Assembly: GCF_014269205.2 (NCBI RefSeq)
Contig: NZ_JABWRY020000001.1
Coordinates: forward strand, 1,240,001 to 1,304,000
DNA from: Pseudomonas kermanshahensis
Lineage (GTDB): Bacteria > Pseudomonadota > Gammaproteobacteria > Pseudomonadales > Pseudomonadaceae
Reading direction: 5' to 3'
Length of the DNA stretch: 64,000 nucleotides
The translations under genes and the position numbers were made by a program. The notes beneath the pieces were generated by a model. The model saw only the letters and a list, made by a program, of their open reading frames with translations. It ran no database searches and was not told where the DNA came from. Below are positions 1-9,611 of this stretch, piece by piece (the first letter of the stretch is position 1; the number at the start of each line of letters is the position of its first letter).

Positions 1-441
1 CGCACCGGCAGCCTGAACATCGACGCCCTGGGCGTGCTGCGTGCCGGCAACGGCATGCCGGTGATCGGCAACGGCGGCCCGATTGCCATTCCGCCAGAGC
101 AAAAAGTGGAAGTGGGTGAAGACGGCACCATCAGCATCCGCGCCATGGGCGAAGACCCGCGCATGATGGCCGAAGTCGACCGCATCAAGCTGGTCAACCC
201 CGACATTAAAAGCCTGACCAAGGGCCTGGACGGCATGATCCACACCACCAATGGCCAACCGGCAGATGCCGACGTCAACGTGCGCGTGGTGTCGGGTTTC
301 CTGGAAGGCAGCAACGTCAACGCCGTCGAGGAAATGACCTCGGTGCTGGCGTTGTCCCGTCAGTTCGAACTGCACGTCAAGATGATGAACACGGCCAAGG
401 AAGGCGACGAAGCCATGGCTCGGGTTTTGCAAATCGGCTAA
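1..441 (+). CDS. flgF: Flagellar basal-body proximal rod protein FlgF (5' truncated)
   Basis: The frame is open from the first base of the window and ends at 441, so only the C-terminal 146 residues are present. They show the end of a flagellar rod/hook family protein: a D1-like beta region followed by the C-terminal helix that packs in the axial core (ARVLQIG at the end), with the conserved stretch around NVNAVEEMTSVLALSRQFE. FlgF forms part of the proximal rod in the periplasm. It lies 46 bp before flgG in the order flgFGHIJKL. The start and any promoter lie outside the window. Confidence 0.93.
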   Translation, partial: RTGSLNIDALGVLRAGNGMPVIGNGGPIAIPPEQKVEVGEDGTISIRAMGEDPRMMAEVDRIKLVNPDIKSLTKGLDGMIHTTNGQPADADVNVRVVSGFLEGSNVNAVEEMTSVLALSRQFELHVKMMNTAKEGDEAMARVLQIG

Positions 442-487
442 TCACATTTGAACGGGTGCCGTAAAACAGGCGCACGAGGAGAACAGC

Positions 488-1273
488 ATGCTTCCGGCTC
501 TTTGGGTCGCTAAAACCGGCCTGTCCGCCCAGGACACCAACCTGACGGTCATTTCCAACAACCTGGCCAACGTCTCGACCACCGGCTTCAAACGTGATCG
601 CGCCGAATTCCAGGACCTGCTCTACCAGATCAAGCGTCAACCCGGCGCCCAGTCGACCCAAGACAGCGAGCTGCCCTCGGGCCTGCAAGTGGGTACCGGT
701 GTGCGCATTGTCGGCACCCAGAAGAACTTCACCGCCGGCAGCTTGCAGACCACCGAAAATCCATTGGATATGGCGGTCAATGGGCGTGGCTTCTTCCAGA
801 TTCTGCAGCCGGATGGCACTGTTTCCTATACCCGTGACGGCACCTTCCACCTGAACTCCGATGGCCAGATCGTCAATGCCGATGGCTTGGCGCTGGAGCC
901 TGCGATCGTCGTGCCGAATGATGCACAGACGTTCACCGTTGGCCAGGACGGTACCGTGTCGATCACCACTGCCGGTAACCCGGCTGCTCAGGTCATTGGT
1001 AACCTCCAGACTGCCGACTTCATCAACCCTGCCGGCCTTCAGGCAATGGGCAACAACCTGTTCCTGGAGACCGCTGCCAGCGGCGCGCCGCAAGTCGGCA
1101 CTCCAGGCCTGAACGGCTTCGGCACCACCCTGCAGCAGACCTTGGAGAACTCCAACGTCAGCACCGTGGAAGAGCTGGTGAACATGATCACCACCCAGCG
1201 TGCCTACGAGATGAACTCGAAAGTCATCTCTACCGCCGACCAGATGCTGTCGTTCGTCACCCAGCAGCTGTAA
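488..1273 (+). CDS. flgG: Flagellar distal rod protein FlgG
   Basis: A 261-residue protein, the usual FlgG length. The N-terminus (MLPALWVAKTGLSAQD, then NNLANVSTTGFKRDRAEF) carries the rod/hook N-terminal signature, and the C-terminus (NVSTVEELVNMITTQRAYEMN) is the conserved coiled helix of the family. It builds the distal rod that spans periplasm and outer membrane. An AGGAG sits 6-10 bases before the ATG. It is preceded by flgF and followed 48 bp later by flgH, and so is probably cotranscribed. Confidence 0.97.
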   Translation: MLPALWVAKTGLSAQDTNLTVISNNLANVSTTGFKRDRAEFQDLLYQIKRQPGAQSTQDSELPSGLQVGTGVRIVGTQKNFTAGSLQTTENPLDMAVNGRGFFQILQPDGTVSYTRDGTFHLNSDGQIVNADGLALEPAIVVPNDAQTFTVGQDGTVSITTAGNPAAQVIGNLQTADFINPAGLQAMGNNLFLETAASGAPQVGTPGLNGFGTTLQQTLENSNVSTVEELVNMITTQRAYEMNSKVISTADQMLSFVTQQL

Positions 1274-1321
1274 GCCCCTGATCCCGGCCCCGTAGCCCAG
1301 ATACACCGTGAGGTAAGCGTC

Positions 1322-2017
1322 ATGAATCGTCTGTTGTCCGTCTTCGCCCTGGGGGGAGCGGTGTTGTTGGCAGGTTGCGTCGGGCCGACGCCCAAGCCCA
1401 ACGACCCGTACTATGCGCCGGTGTTGCCGCGCACCCCGTTGCCGGCGGCGGCCAACAACGGTTCGATCTACCAGGCCGGGTTCGAGCAAAACCTGTACAG
1501 CGACCGCAAGGCCTTCCGGGTCGGTGACATCATCACCATCACCCTTAACGAGAAGACCTCGGCCAGCAAGAACGCCGGTTCGCAGATCCAGAAGAACAGC
1601 AAGGCCGACATCGGCTTGACCTCGCTGTTCGGCAGCACGCCCAACACCAACAACCCGTTCGGCGGCGGTGACCTGTCGCTGGAGGCCGGTTACAACGGCG
1701 AGCGCGCCACCAAGGGCGACAGCAAGGCCACCCAGGGTAACACCCTGACCGGCTCGATCACCGTGACCGTGGCCGAAGTGCTGCCCAACGGCATCATCGC
1801 CGTGCGCGGCGAGAAGTGGCTGACCCTGAACACCGGTGAAGAGCTGGTGCGCATTGCCGGCATGATCCGCGCCGATGACATCGCCACCGACAACACCGTG
1901 CCGTCCACCCGCGTGGCCGATGCGCGCATCACCTATTCGGGCACCGGCTCGTTTGCCGATGCCAGCCAGCCCGGGTGGCTGGACCGCTTCTTTATCAGCC
2001 CGCTTTGGCCTTTCTGA
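1322..2017 (+). CDS. flgH: Flagellar L-ring lipoprotein FlgH
   Basis: 231 residues starting [19 protein letters not shown], a lipoprotein signal with lipobox LAGC, so the mature protein begins at Cys19 and is lipidated in the outer membrane. The FlgH core follows ([19 protein letters not shown]; later [20 protein letters not shown]). FlgH forms the L ring around the distal rod. A GAGGTAAG precedes the ATG. It ends 6 bp before flgI. Confidence 0.96.
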   Translation: MNRLLSVFALGGAVLLAGCVGPTPKPNDPYYAPVLPRTPLPAAANNGSIYQAGFEQNLYSDRKAFRVGDIITITLNEKTSASKNAGSQIQKNSKADIGLTSLFGSTPNTNNPFGGGDLSLEAGYNGERATKGDSKATQGNTLTGSITVTVAEVLPNGIIAVRGEKWLTLNTGEELVRIAGMIRADDIATDNTVPSTRVADARITYSGTGSFADASQPGWLDRFFISPLWPF

Positions 2018-2023
2018 GTACAG

Positions 2024-3139
2024 ATGACCATGTTCAACGTGAGGCAGCTGATTGCCGCAACCCTGCTACTGTCCTGCGCCTTCGCGGCCCAGGCCGAGCG
2101 CTTGAAGGACATCGCCAGCATCTCTGGCGTGCGTTCCAACCAGTTGATCGGCTATGGCCTGGTGGTGGGGCTCAACGGCACGGGTGACCAGACCACCCAG
2201 ACGCCGTTCACCCTGCAGACCTTCAACAACATGCTGTCGCAGTTCGGCATCAAGGTGCCGGCCGGTTCCGGCAACGTGCAGTTGAAGAACGTTGCGGCGG
2301 TGTCGGTGCATGCCGAACTGCCGGCGTTCGCCAAGCCGGGCCAGGTGGTAGACATCACCGTCTCGTCGATCGGTAACTCCAAGAGCCTGCGCGGCGGCAG
2401 CCTGCTGCTGACCCCGCTCAAGGGTATCGACGGCAACGTGTACGCCATCGCCCAGGGCAACCTGGTGGTGGGCGGCTTCGATGCAGAAGGCCGTGACGGT
2501 TCGAAGATCACCGTCAACGTTCCGTCGGCCGGTCGCATTCCCGGTGGTGCCAGCGTCGAGCGGGCGGTGCCGAGCGGGTTCAACCAGGGCAACAGCCTGA
2601 CCCTGAACCTCAATCGCCCGGACTTCACCACGGCCAAGCGTATCGTCGACAAGGTCAATGAACTGCTCGGCCCAGGTGTTGCTCAGGCCGTGGATGGCGG
2701 GTCGGTACGCGTCAGTGCGCCGATGGACCCGAGCCAGCGCGTGGACTACCTGTCGATTCTGGAAAACCTCGAAATCGACCCGGGCCAGGCCGTGGCGAAA
2801 GTCATCATCAACTCGCGTACCGGCACCATCGTCATCGGCCAGAACGTCAAGGTGTCGCCGGCGGCTGTCACCCACGGCAGCCTGACCGTGACCATCACCG
2901 AAGACCCGATCGTCAGCCAGCCGGGCGCGTTCTCCAACGGCCAGACCGCCGTGGTGCCGCGTTCGCGGGTCAACGCCGAGCAGGAAGCCAAGCCGATGTT
3001 CAAGTTCGGCCCGGGTACCACGCTGGATGAAATCGTCCGCGCGGTGAACCAGGTCGGCGCGGCACCCGGCGACCTGATGGCGATCCTTGAAGCCCTGAAA
3101 CAGGCCGGCGCCTTGCAGGCCGACCTGATCGTGATCTGA
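2024..3139 (+). CDS. flgI: Flagellar P-ring protein FlgI
   Basis: 371 residues. A Sec signal peptide occupies the first ~22-25 residues and ends at a typical cleavage site ([14 protein letters not shown]). The FlgI core follows ([15 protein letters not shown] near the N-terminus; [24 protein letters not shown] at the C-terminus). FlgI polymerises in the periplasm as the P ring. The ATG at 2024 is six bases after the flgH stop; a second ATG at 2030 is also possible. Confidence 0.96.
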   Translation: MTMFNVRQLIAATLLLSCAFAAQAERLKDIASISGVRSNQLIGYGLVVGLNGTGDQTTQTPFTLQTFNNMLSQFGIKVPAGSGNVQLKNVAAVSVHAELPAFAKPGQVVDITVSSIGNSKSLRGGSLLLTPLKGIDGNVYAIAQGNLVVGGFDAEGRDGSKITVNVPSAGRIPGGASVERAVPSGFNQGNSLTLNLNRPDFTTAKRIVDKVNELLGPGVAQAVDGGSVRVSAPMDPSQRVDYLSILENLEIDPGQAVAKVIINSRTGTIVIGQNVKVSPAAVTHGSLTVTITEDPIVSQPGAFSNGQTAVVPRSRVNAEQEAKPMFKFGPGTTLDEIVRAVNQVGAAPGDLMAILEALKQAGALQADLIVI

Positions 3140-3150
3140 GGACGCCGCGC

Positions 3151-4305
3151 ATGAACAGCAAAAGCCTGGTGTCTGGCAGTGCCGACAGCGGCGCCTACAC
3201 CGACCTCAACCGCCTGAGTTCGCTCAAGCACGGCGACCGCGACAGCGAAGCCAACGTGCGCAAGGTGGCCCAGGAATTCGAGTCGCTGTTCATCAGCGAA
3301 ATGCTCAAGGCCTCGCGCAAGGCCAGCGATGTGCTGGCCGACGACAACCCGATGAACACCGAGACGGTCAAGCAATACCGCGACATGTATGACCAGCAGT
3401 TGGCCGTGAGCATGTCCCGCGAGGGGGGCGGTATCGGCCTGCAGGACGTACTGGTGCGCCAGTTGACCAAGAGCAAGAGCACGGCTGGTGCCACCAGCCC
3501 GTTTCCGCGCAGCGAGGGCAGTGGCCCGGCGCTGTGGGGCAACAAGGTGGCCGAACCCGCGCATGCCGCCCAGGCCAGTGCAACGCGCAATGACGTCGCG
3601 GCCCTCAATGCGCGGCGCCTGGCCTTGCCAAGCAAGCTCACCGACCGCCTGCTGGCAGGCATCGTGCCGTCGGCTGCGACCACCAACACCGCCAGTGTGC
3701 CGGCCCGTGACGGCCAGCAAGTGGCCAAGGCCTTCGCCGTGCCAGAAAACGGCCTGCGCATTGTCGGGCGTGCCGTGGCCCAGCCGCCGCTGGCGCCGAA
3801 CAAGGCCTTCGCCGACAGCGACGCCTTTGTCGCCACCATGCTGCCGATGGCCGAGCAGGCCGCCAAGCGCATCGGTATCGACCCGCGTTACCTGGTCGCC
3901 CAGGCGGCCCTGGAAACGGGCTGGGGCAAGTCGGTCATGCGCAACACCGATGGCAGCAGCAGCCACAACTTGTTCGGCATCAAGGCCAGTGGCAACTGGC
4001 AGGGCGAGCAGGCGAGGGCGATCACCAGCGAGTTCCGCGATGGCCAGTTCGTCAAGGAAACCGCAGCGTTCCGCTCGTACGATTCCTACCAGGACAGCTT
4101 CCATGACCTGGTGAACCTGTTACAGGGCAATTCTCGCTATCAAGGTGCGCTGGACGCGGCCGATAACCCTGAGCAGTTTGCAAGAGAGCTGCAAAAAGCA
4201 GGTTATGCGACCGACCCGGGCTATGCGAAGAAGATCATCAGCATCGCCCAGCAAATGCAAGCAACCCCGCAATACGCCATGGCTGGCAGAACTACGAATC
4301 TATAA
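3151..4305 (+). CDS. flgJ: Flagellar rod-cap protein / peptidoglycan hydrolase FlgJ
   Basis: 384 residues with the two-part FlgJ layout. The N-terminal rod-cap domain (about 35-105) contains the conserved QEFESLFISEMLKASR. A low-complexity linker (110-220) follows, then a GH73 glucosaminidase domain (about 225-375) with the motif AQAALETGWGKS, where Glu255 is the likely catalytic acid. It locally opens peptidoglycan so the rod can pass. It lies between flgI and flgK, with 11 bp to flgI and 10 bp to flgK. Confidence 0.95.
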   Translation: MNSKSLVSGSADSGAYTDLNRLSSLKHGDRDSEANVRKVAQEFESLFISEMLKASRKASDVLADDNPMNTETVKQYRDMYDQQLAVSMSREGGGIGLQDVLVRQLTKSKSTAGATSPFPRSEGSGPALWGNKVAEPAHAAQASATRNDVAALNARRLALPSKLTDRLLAGIVPSAATTNTASVPARDGQQVAKAFAVPENGLRIVGRAVAQPPLAPNKAFADSDAFVATMLPMAEQAAKRIGIDPRYLVAQAALETGWGKSVMRNTDGSSSHNLFGIKASGNWQGEQARAITSEFRDGQFVKETAAFRSYDSYQDSFHDLVNLLQGNSRYQGALDAADNPEQFARELQKAGYATDPGYAKKIISIAQQMQATPQYAMAGRTTNL

Positions 4306-4315
4306 GGACTAAAAC

Positions 4316-6358
4316 ATGTCGAGTCTGATTTCGATCGGTCTGAGTGGCCTGGGTGCCAGCCAGGCGGCACTGTCGGTAACCAGTAACAACATTGCCAACG
4401 CCGCCACCAGTGGCTATTCGCGCCAGCAAGCGGTTCAGGTTGCGGGCCCCTCGCACAATATGGGCGCGGGCTTTCTGGGTACGGGCACCACGCTTTCGGA
4501 TGTGCGCCGGATCTACAGCGCCTACCTGGACAATCAGTTGCAGACCGCGACCTCGTTGCAGGCCGACTCGCTGGCGTTCCAGGACCAGATCACCAGTGTC
4601 GACAAATTGCTGGCCGACCGTGATACCGGCATCAGCTCGGTGCTGACCGCGTTCTTCTCGGCGTTGCAGACCGCTTCGGCCACACCGGGTGATGTCGCCT
4701 CGCGGCAGTTGCTGCTGACCCAGGCGCAAACCCTGAGCAACCGCTTCAATGCGGTGGGCACGCAGCTGACCCAGCAGAACGAAACGATCAACTCTCAGCT
4801 CGGCACGCTCGCAGGCCAGGTCAACAAGCTCACCAGCAACATCGCCGAGTACAACAAGCAGATTGTCGCGGCCACCGCCACCGGCAATACCCCTAACAGC
4901 CTGCTGGATGCGCGCAGCGAAGCCGTGCGCCAGCTCAACGAGCTGGTCGGGGTCACGGTGCAGGAGCGCGACGGCAACTACGACGTCTACTTGGGCAGTG
5001 GCCAGTCACTGGTCACCGGGGTCAAGGCCAACACCTTGTCGGTGCAGCCGGGTGTGGCTGACAAAAGCCAAGCCAGCCTGCGCATCAACTACGAGTCGTT
5101 CAGCTCCGACGTGACCTCGGTGGTGACCGGTGGCACGATCGGCGGCCTGCTGCGCTACCGCCAGGACGTGCTGATGCCGTCGATGAACGAGCTCGGCCGT
5201 GTGGCCCTGGTGGTTGCTGACAGTATCAACAGCCAGCTGGGCCAAGGCCTGGATGCCAACGCCCAATTCGGTAGCGCGCTGTTCTCCAGCATCAACAGCG
5301 CCAGTGCATTGGCCCAGCGCAGCCTGGCTTCGTCGAGCAACAGTGCTGGGTCCGGCAACCTCGATGTGACCATTGCCGACAGCGGCGCGCTGACCACCTA
5401 CGACTACGAAGTGAAGTTCACCAGCGCCAACCAGTACAGCGTGCGCCGCTCCGACGGCACCGACATGGGCAGCTTCGACCTGAACGCCGACCCGGCCCCG
5501 GTGATCGACGGCTTCAGCCTGGCGCTCAAGGGCGGTGGCCTGGCAGCGGGGGACAGCTTCAAGGTGATCCCGACCCGCTCCGCGGCGGGCAACATCTCGA
5601 CCATCATGACCGATGCCAACAAACTGGCCTTTGCCGGGCCGATCAGCGCCACGGCGGGCAGCGGCAACGGTGGCACCGGCACCATCACCCAGCCGGTGCT
5701 GGGCGACTCGCTGGACATCTACGGCGGTGCCGATACAGCGCTGGTGCAGCAGGCGATTCGTGACTCGATGCCGGTGCGCGTGGTGTTCGACGCCGCCAAC
5801 GGCGGTTCCCAGGGCTACAAGCTGTTCGATGCCAAGGGCACGCAGATCGGCACCGGCAGCGTGGTGCCTGGCCAGGACAACAAATTGTCCATCGCCGTGC
5901 CAATGCTCGATGCCGCTGGCCAGCCGATCCTTGATGGCGACGGCAAGCCGCGCAGTTTCAACGTCGAGACCACCATCGGCGGCAGCCCGTCTGCCAACGA
6001 CAGCTTTACCCTGTCGTTCAATGCCGACGGCAAGGCCGATAACCGCAACGCTACCTCGCTGCTGGAGCTGCAGACCAAATCGACCGTGGCCACCGGCTCT
6101 GGCGGTGGCACCAGTTTCACTTCGGCCTATGCCTCGCTGGTCGAGCGCGTGGGGGCCAAGGCCAGCCAGGCCGCCATCGACACCACCGCAACCCAGGCCG
6201 TGTTCAAGTCCGCCGCCGAAAGCCGCAGTGCGGTGTCGGGGGTCAACCTCGATGACGAGGCGGCCAGCCTGGTGAAGTTCCAGCATTACTACACCGCGTC
6301 GTCGCAGATCATCAAGGCGGCGCAAGAAACCTTTTCGACCTTGATCAACGCCCTTTAA
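4316..6358 (+). CDS. flgK: Hook-filament junction protein FlgK (HAP1)
   Basis: 680 residues, longer than the roughly 550 of enteric FlgK; the extra length is in the central variable region. N-terminal motif MSSLISIGLSGLGASQAALS, then NNIANAATSGYSRQ, is the axial-family signature. The C-terminal helix SGVNLDDEAASLVKFQHYY is a FlgK hallmark. It forms the first hook-filament junction zone, secreted through the flagellar export gate after the specificity switch. It is followed 13 bp later by flgL. Confidence 0.96.
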   Translation: MSSLISIGLSGLGASQAALSVTSNNIANAATSGYSRQQAVQVAGPSHNMGAGFLGTGTTLSDVRRIYSAYLDNQLQTATSLQADSLAFQDQITSVDKLLADRDTGISSVLTAFFSALQTASATPGDVASRQLLLTQAQTLSNRFNAVGTQLTQQNETINSQLGTLAGQVNKLTSNIAEYNKQIVAATATGNTPNSLLDARSEAVRQLNELVGVTVQERDGNYDVYLGSGQSLVTGVKANTLSVQPGVADKSQASLRINYESFSSDVTSVVTGGTIGGLLRYRQDVLMPSMNELGRVALVVADSINSQLGQGLDANAQFGSALFSSINSASALAQRSLASSSNSAGSGNLDVTIADSGALTTYDYEVKFTSANQYSVRRSDGTDMGSFDLNADPAPVIDGFSLALKGGGLAAGDSFKVIPTRSAAGNISTIMTDANKLAFAGPISATAGSGNGGTGTITQPVLGDSLDIYGGADTALVQQAIRDSMPVRVVFDAANGGSQGYKLFDAKGTQIGTGSVVPGQDNKLSIAVPMLDAAGQPILDGDGKPRSFNVETTIGGSPSANDSFTLSFNADGKADNRNATSLLELQTKSTVATGSGGGTSFTSAYASLVERVGAKASQAAIDTTATQAVFKSAAESRSAVSGVNLDDEAASLVKFQHYYTASSQIIKAAQETFSTLINAL

Positions 6359-6371
6359 GGAGTAGCTGGCC

Positions 6372-7937
6372 GTGCGTATTTCTACTGCTCAGTTTTATGA
6401 GACCAGCGCCAACACCTACTCGAAGAACTTCTCGGACACGGCCAAGACCACCGAGCAGATCACGTCCAAGTCGCGTATCCAGACGGCGGGCGATGACCCG
6501 GTCGGTGCCGCGCGCCTGCTGTTGCTGCAGCAGCAGAGCGCGCTGCTGGACCAGTACAACGGCAACATGACCACGGTCAAGAATGCCCTGCTGCAGGAAG
6601 AGAGCGTGCTCTCGACCATCAACGATGCCCTGCAGCGTGCTAGCGAGCTGGCGATCCAGGCGGGTAACGGCGGCCTGAGCGATGCTGACCGCACGTCGAT
6701 CAGCAGCGAGATCAAGGAGATCGAAGCCAACGTCTTCGGCCTGCTGAATTCGCGCGACGCCAATGGCGATTACATGTTCGGCGGCTCCAAATCGTCGACT
6801 CCCCCCTACGAGCGCAACGCTGACGGCACCTACAGCTACCGGGGTGACCAGACCCAGCTGAGCCTGCAGGTGTCCGACACCCTGCGCCTGGCGACCAACG
6901 ACAGCGGTTACAGCGTCTTCGACCAGGCGACCAACAACAGCCGTACCCAGTCGAGCCTGCAGGCGCCGACCCCGGATGACGGTAAGGTACTGTTGTCGGG
7001 TGGCCTGATGACGTCTAACAACACATACAACAACCAGTTTGCCGGTGGCCAGCCGTATACCATCACGTTCGCCAGCGCCACCGATTACAGCGTCAAGGAC
7101 GCGGCGGGCAACGATATCACCAGCGAAACGGCCGGCAAGGGCAAGTTCGATGTCAACACCGAAGGCGGCAAGATGATCTCGCTGCGCGGCGTGGATTTCG
7201 AGATCAACTTGAACCTGCAGGAAGGTGACGATGCCAACGCAGTGGTCGCCGGCCATGTGTTCACCCTCGAAACCAAACCCGACACCCTGACGGCCACGCG
7301 CAGCGCGGGCAACCCGTCGACGGCGCTGGTGACCGGTACCAGCATCACTGATGCCGAAGCCTACCGCAGCACTTTCCCAAGCGACGGCGCGGTCATCAGG
7401 TTTACCAGCGACACCGAGTACGCTTTGTATGCGCAGCCCTACACGGCTGACAGCAAGCCGGTAGCCACCGGTTCGGTTGGCGCGGGCAACGCAGTGACGG
7501 TGGCGGGGGTTACCTACCAGTTCGACAGCGCGCCGGCGGAGGGTGACCAGTTCTCGGTAACCGCCAACACCCACCGCACACAGAACGTGCTGGACACCCT
7601 GGGTCAGTTGCGCAGCGTGCTGGAGAAACCGCTCGACTCGCCAGAGGCGCAGGCGGCGCTCAAGGCCGCCACCGACTCGGCGATCTCCAACCTGTCCAGC
7701 GCTCGCGATCGTATCGACATTACCCGCGGCTCGATTGGTGCACGTGGGAACTCGCTGGAGATCCAGTCGCAGGAGAACGAAAGCCTGGGCCTGGCCAACA
7801 AGAGCACCCAGAGCGCCATTGGCGATACCGACATGGCGTCGGCGACCATCCAGCTGACCCTGCAGCAAGCTATGCTCGAGGCCTCGCAGCTGGCGTTTGC
7901 GCGGATTTCGCAGTTGAGCCTGTTCAACAAGCTTTGA
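6372..7937 (+). CDS. flgL: Hook-filament junction protein FlgL (HAP3)
   Basis: 521 residues starting from GTG (6372), with AAGGAG about 10 bases upstream. The N-terminus MRISTAQFYE and flagellin-like helices (AGDDPVGAARLLLLQQQSA) and the C-terminus (DTDMASATIQLTLQQAMLEAS) identify FlgL. It is much longer than enteric FlgL (about 317): roughly residues 150-420 form a large inserted region, presumably surface exposed. It completes the flgF-L run; a perfect hairpin follows the stop. Confidence 0.95.
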   Translation: MRISTAQFYETSANTYSKNFSDTAKTTEQITSKSRIQTAGDDPVGAARLLLLQQQSALLDQYNGNMTTVKNALLQEESVLSTINDALQRASELAIQAGNGGLSDADRTSISSEIKEIEANVFGLLNSRDANGDYMFGGSKSSTPPYERNADGTYSYRGDQTQLSLQVSDTLRLATNDSGYSVFDQATNNSRTQSSLQAPTPDDGKVLLSGGLMTSNNTYNNQFAGGQPYTITFASATDYSVKDAAGNDITSETAGKGKFDVNTEGGKMISLRGVDFEINLNLQEGDDANAVVAGHVFTLETKPDTLTATRSAGNPSTALVTGTSITDAEAYRSTFPSDGAVIRFTSDTEYALYAQPYTADSKPVATGSVGAGNAVTVAGVTYQFDSAPAEGDQFSVTANTHRTQNVLDTLGQLRSVLEKPLDSPEAQAALKAATDSAISNLSSARDRIDITRGSIGARGNSLEIQSQENESLGLANKSTQSAIGDTDMASATIQLTLQQAMLEASQLAFARISQLSLFNKL

Positions 7938-7948
7938 TTCTATTGTGA

Positions 7949-7979
7949 GATTTTGGGGCTGCTTTGCAGCCCCAAAATC
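7949..7979 (+). terminator. Perfect 14-bp hairpin after flgL
   Basis: The stem GATTTTGGGGCTGC (7949-7962) pairs perfectly with 7966-7979 around a TTT loop. It begins 11 bases after the flgL stop, so it is the likely end of the flgF-L transcript. No clear U-tract follows, so it could also act as an RNA 3'-end stabiliser. Confidence 0.75.
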
Positions 7980-8232
7980 CCTCAATCCCCCCGCAAAACC
8001 CTCCAGTCTCCACACCCCCCGCCAGGCTTTCGTAGCATTTCAATGTGACCAATGAGTCAAAACGGTCATCTTCCCTGTATTCTATGCAGCAGCTGTTGCA
8101 GCATTTTGTTACCGGTTTGCATTCGAGCGAGGCTGCCAGGCCCTGCTCGCCCCCTGTGGGGTGACGCTCCGGTATTTGGCGCCCTCAATTCATCGAGTGG
8201 TGGTCTTTGGCTGTTTTCATTGGGAAGCCAGA

Positions 8233-9162
8233 ATGATTGGCATCAAAAGCATCGCGAGTTACGTGCCCACCGCTGGCCTGGACAACTACGTCCAGGGTGC
8301 GAAGTTCGGCAAGGACGAAGAGTTCATGTTCGGCAAGATCGGCGCGTCCTTCCTGCCGCGCAAGGCCGAAGACCAAGAAACCTCGGACCTGTGCGTCGAA
8401 GCGGCCCAGGCCCTGTTCGCCGCCAACCCTGACCTTGATCCGCAATCGATCGATGCGTTGATCGTGGTCACCCAGAACGGTGACGAAGAAGGCCTGCCGC
8501 ACACCGCCGCCATCGTCCAGAGCAAGCTCGGCCTGTCGACCCGCGTGGCGGCGTTCGACGTGTCGTTGGGCTGCTCGGGTTACGTGTATGGCCTGTATGC
8601 GATCAAGGGCTTCATGGAAGCGGCAGGGCTGAAGAATGGCCTGCTGATCACCGCCGACCCGTACTCGAAAATCGTCGACCCGGAAGACCGCAACACCACC
8701 ATGTTGTTCGGTGATGCCGCCACGGCCACCTGGATGGGCGAAAATGCGGTGTGGAACCTGGGCCAGGCGCGTTTTGGCACCGACGGTTCCGGCGCGGAGC
8801 ACCTGAAGGTCAACGACGGCAAGTTCTTCATGAACGGCCGCCAAGTGTTCAACTTTGCCCTGATCAAAGTGCCGGCGCACCTGCATGAGCTGCTCGATGC
8901 CAGCGGGCTGACCTCGAAGGATATCGACGCCTTCTGCATTCACCAGGGCAGCGCGGCGATTGTCGATGCTGTGGCGCGCCGCTTCGAGGAAGAAAACCCG
9001 GAGAAGTTCGTCAAGGACATGCTGGAGACCGGCAATACCGTATCGTCCAGCGTGCCGCTGCTGCTGCAAAAGCACATGCTCGACGGTAACTGGAAGCGTG
9101 TGGCGATCAGCGGGTTCGGTGTGGGCCTGTCGTGGGGCTCGGCGATTCTCTATCGCGACTGA
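8233..9162 (+). CDS. 3-oxoacyl-ACP synthase III family protein (KAS III-like), flagellin-locus type
   Basis: 309 residues from ATG 8233; the frame stays open further upstream, but MIGIKSIASYVPTAGL is the normal KAS III start. The thiolase fold has the Cys-His-Asn triad: Cys114 (DVSLGCSGYVYG), His237 (CIHQGS, where FabH has HQAN) and Asn268 (ETGNTVSSS). These suggest acyl-CoA/ACP condensation or acyl transfer. It lies alone between flgL and fliC. From memory, the P. syringae flagellin glycosylation island at this position encodes a KAS III-like protein (orf3) beside two glycosyltransferases. A role in acylating the flagellin glycan is therefore an inference; housekeeping FabH is less likely here. 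Confidence 0.85.
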   Translation: MIGIKSIASYVPTAGLDNYVQGAKFGKDEEFMFGKIGASFLPRKAEDQETSDLCVEAAQALFAANPDLDPQSIDALIVVTQNGDEEGLPHTAAIVQSKLGLSTRVAAFDVSLGCSGYVYGLYAIKGFMEAAGLKNGLLITADPYSKIVDPEDRNTTMLFGDAATATWMGENAVWNLGQARFGTDGSGAEHLKVNDGKFFMNGRQVFNFALIKVPAHLHELLDASGLTSKDIDAFCIHQGSAAIVDAVARRFEEENPEKFVKDMLETGNTVSSSVPLLLQKHMLDGNWKRVAISGFGVGLSWGSAILYRD

Positions 9163-9176
9163 CCTTCAGCAGCCTC

Positions 9177-9218
9177 AAAAAAAAGCGCCCGGCGGCCACC
9201 GCCCGGCGCTTTTTTTGT
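9177..9218 (+). terminator. Bidirectional rho-independent terminator after the KAS III gene
   Basis: An A8 run, a GC-rich stem (AGCGCCCGGCGG / CCGCCCGGCGCT, one mismatch) with a CCA loop, then T7. It lies 15 bases after the stop codon and is symmetrical enough to work in both directions. Confidence 0.9.
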
Positions 9219-9302
9219 GCCTGCCGGGTGTGGGTCCATGGATGATTCAAAATCCTTGTAGATCCAGCTGTAGGAACCAATTTTTGAAGCCTGTGCCTTC
9301 TT

Positions 9303-9389
9303 TGTGGGAGCGGGCTTGCCCCGCGAACACCGGCAAAGCCGGTGCCATCCTCCGTGTCGCCTGTTTCGCGGGGCAAGCCCGCTCCCACA
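9303..9389. repeat. REP pair (inverted, GGGAGCGGGCTTGCC type)
   Basis: Two copies of a roughly 25-base palindromic unit, TGTGGGAGCGGGCTTGCCCC and its reverse complement, flank a 40-base centre that itself holds a short hairpin (CACCGGCAAAGCCGGTG). This is the REP type common in P. putida. The 449-base gap 9163-9611 otherwise holds the terminator before it and the fliC promoter after it. Confidence 0.9.
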
Positions 9390-9504
9390 GGTTGGCAGTG
9401 CCATCGGGTTTTTTCTGCACAGTTTTTGACGTCAAAAATTCGCCCTTAACCCCCTGATTTCACTGGGCTGGCAGCGTGCCACCATTTTTTTTTTGAAAAA
9501 CCCC

Positions 9505-9531
9505 TCAAGCAACCCGCGCACCCGACGATAA
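9505..9531 (+). promoter_or_regulatory. Sigma-28 (FliA) promoter of fliC
   Basis: TCAAGCAA (9505-9512), an 11-base spacer, and GACGATAA (9524-9531). This matches the enteric FliA pattern TAAAGTTT-N11-GCCGATAA in spacing and in most positions. It is about 80 bases before the fliC start, as expected for a late flagellar gene. Confidence 0.85.
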
Positions 9532-9611
9532 CCATTACGAAGGTTCTCTAGGCCACACCCGGCGGTTGCCAGGGCCGGAAGCCGCTGTATCCATTCAACG
9601 AGGAATTCGTC

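Noticed and set aside
8085..8100. TGCAGC-N5-TTGCA before the KAS III gene
   Set aside because: Lacks the essential GG of the -24 element; no promoter could be named in 7980-8232.
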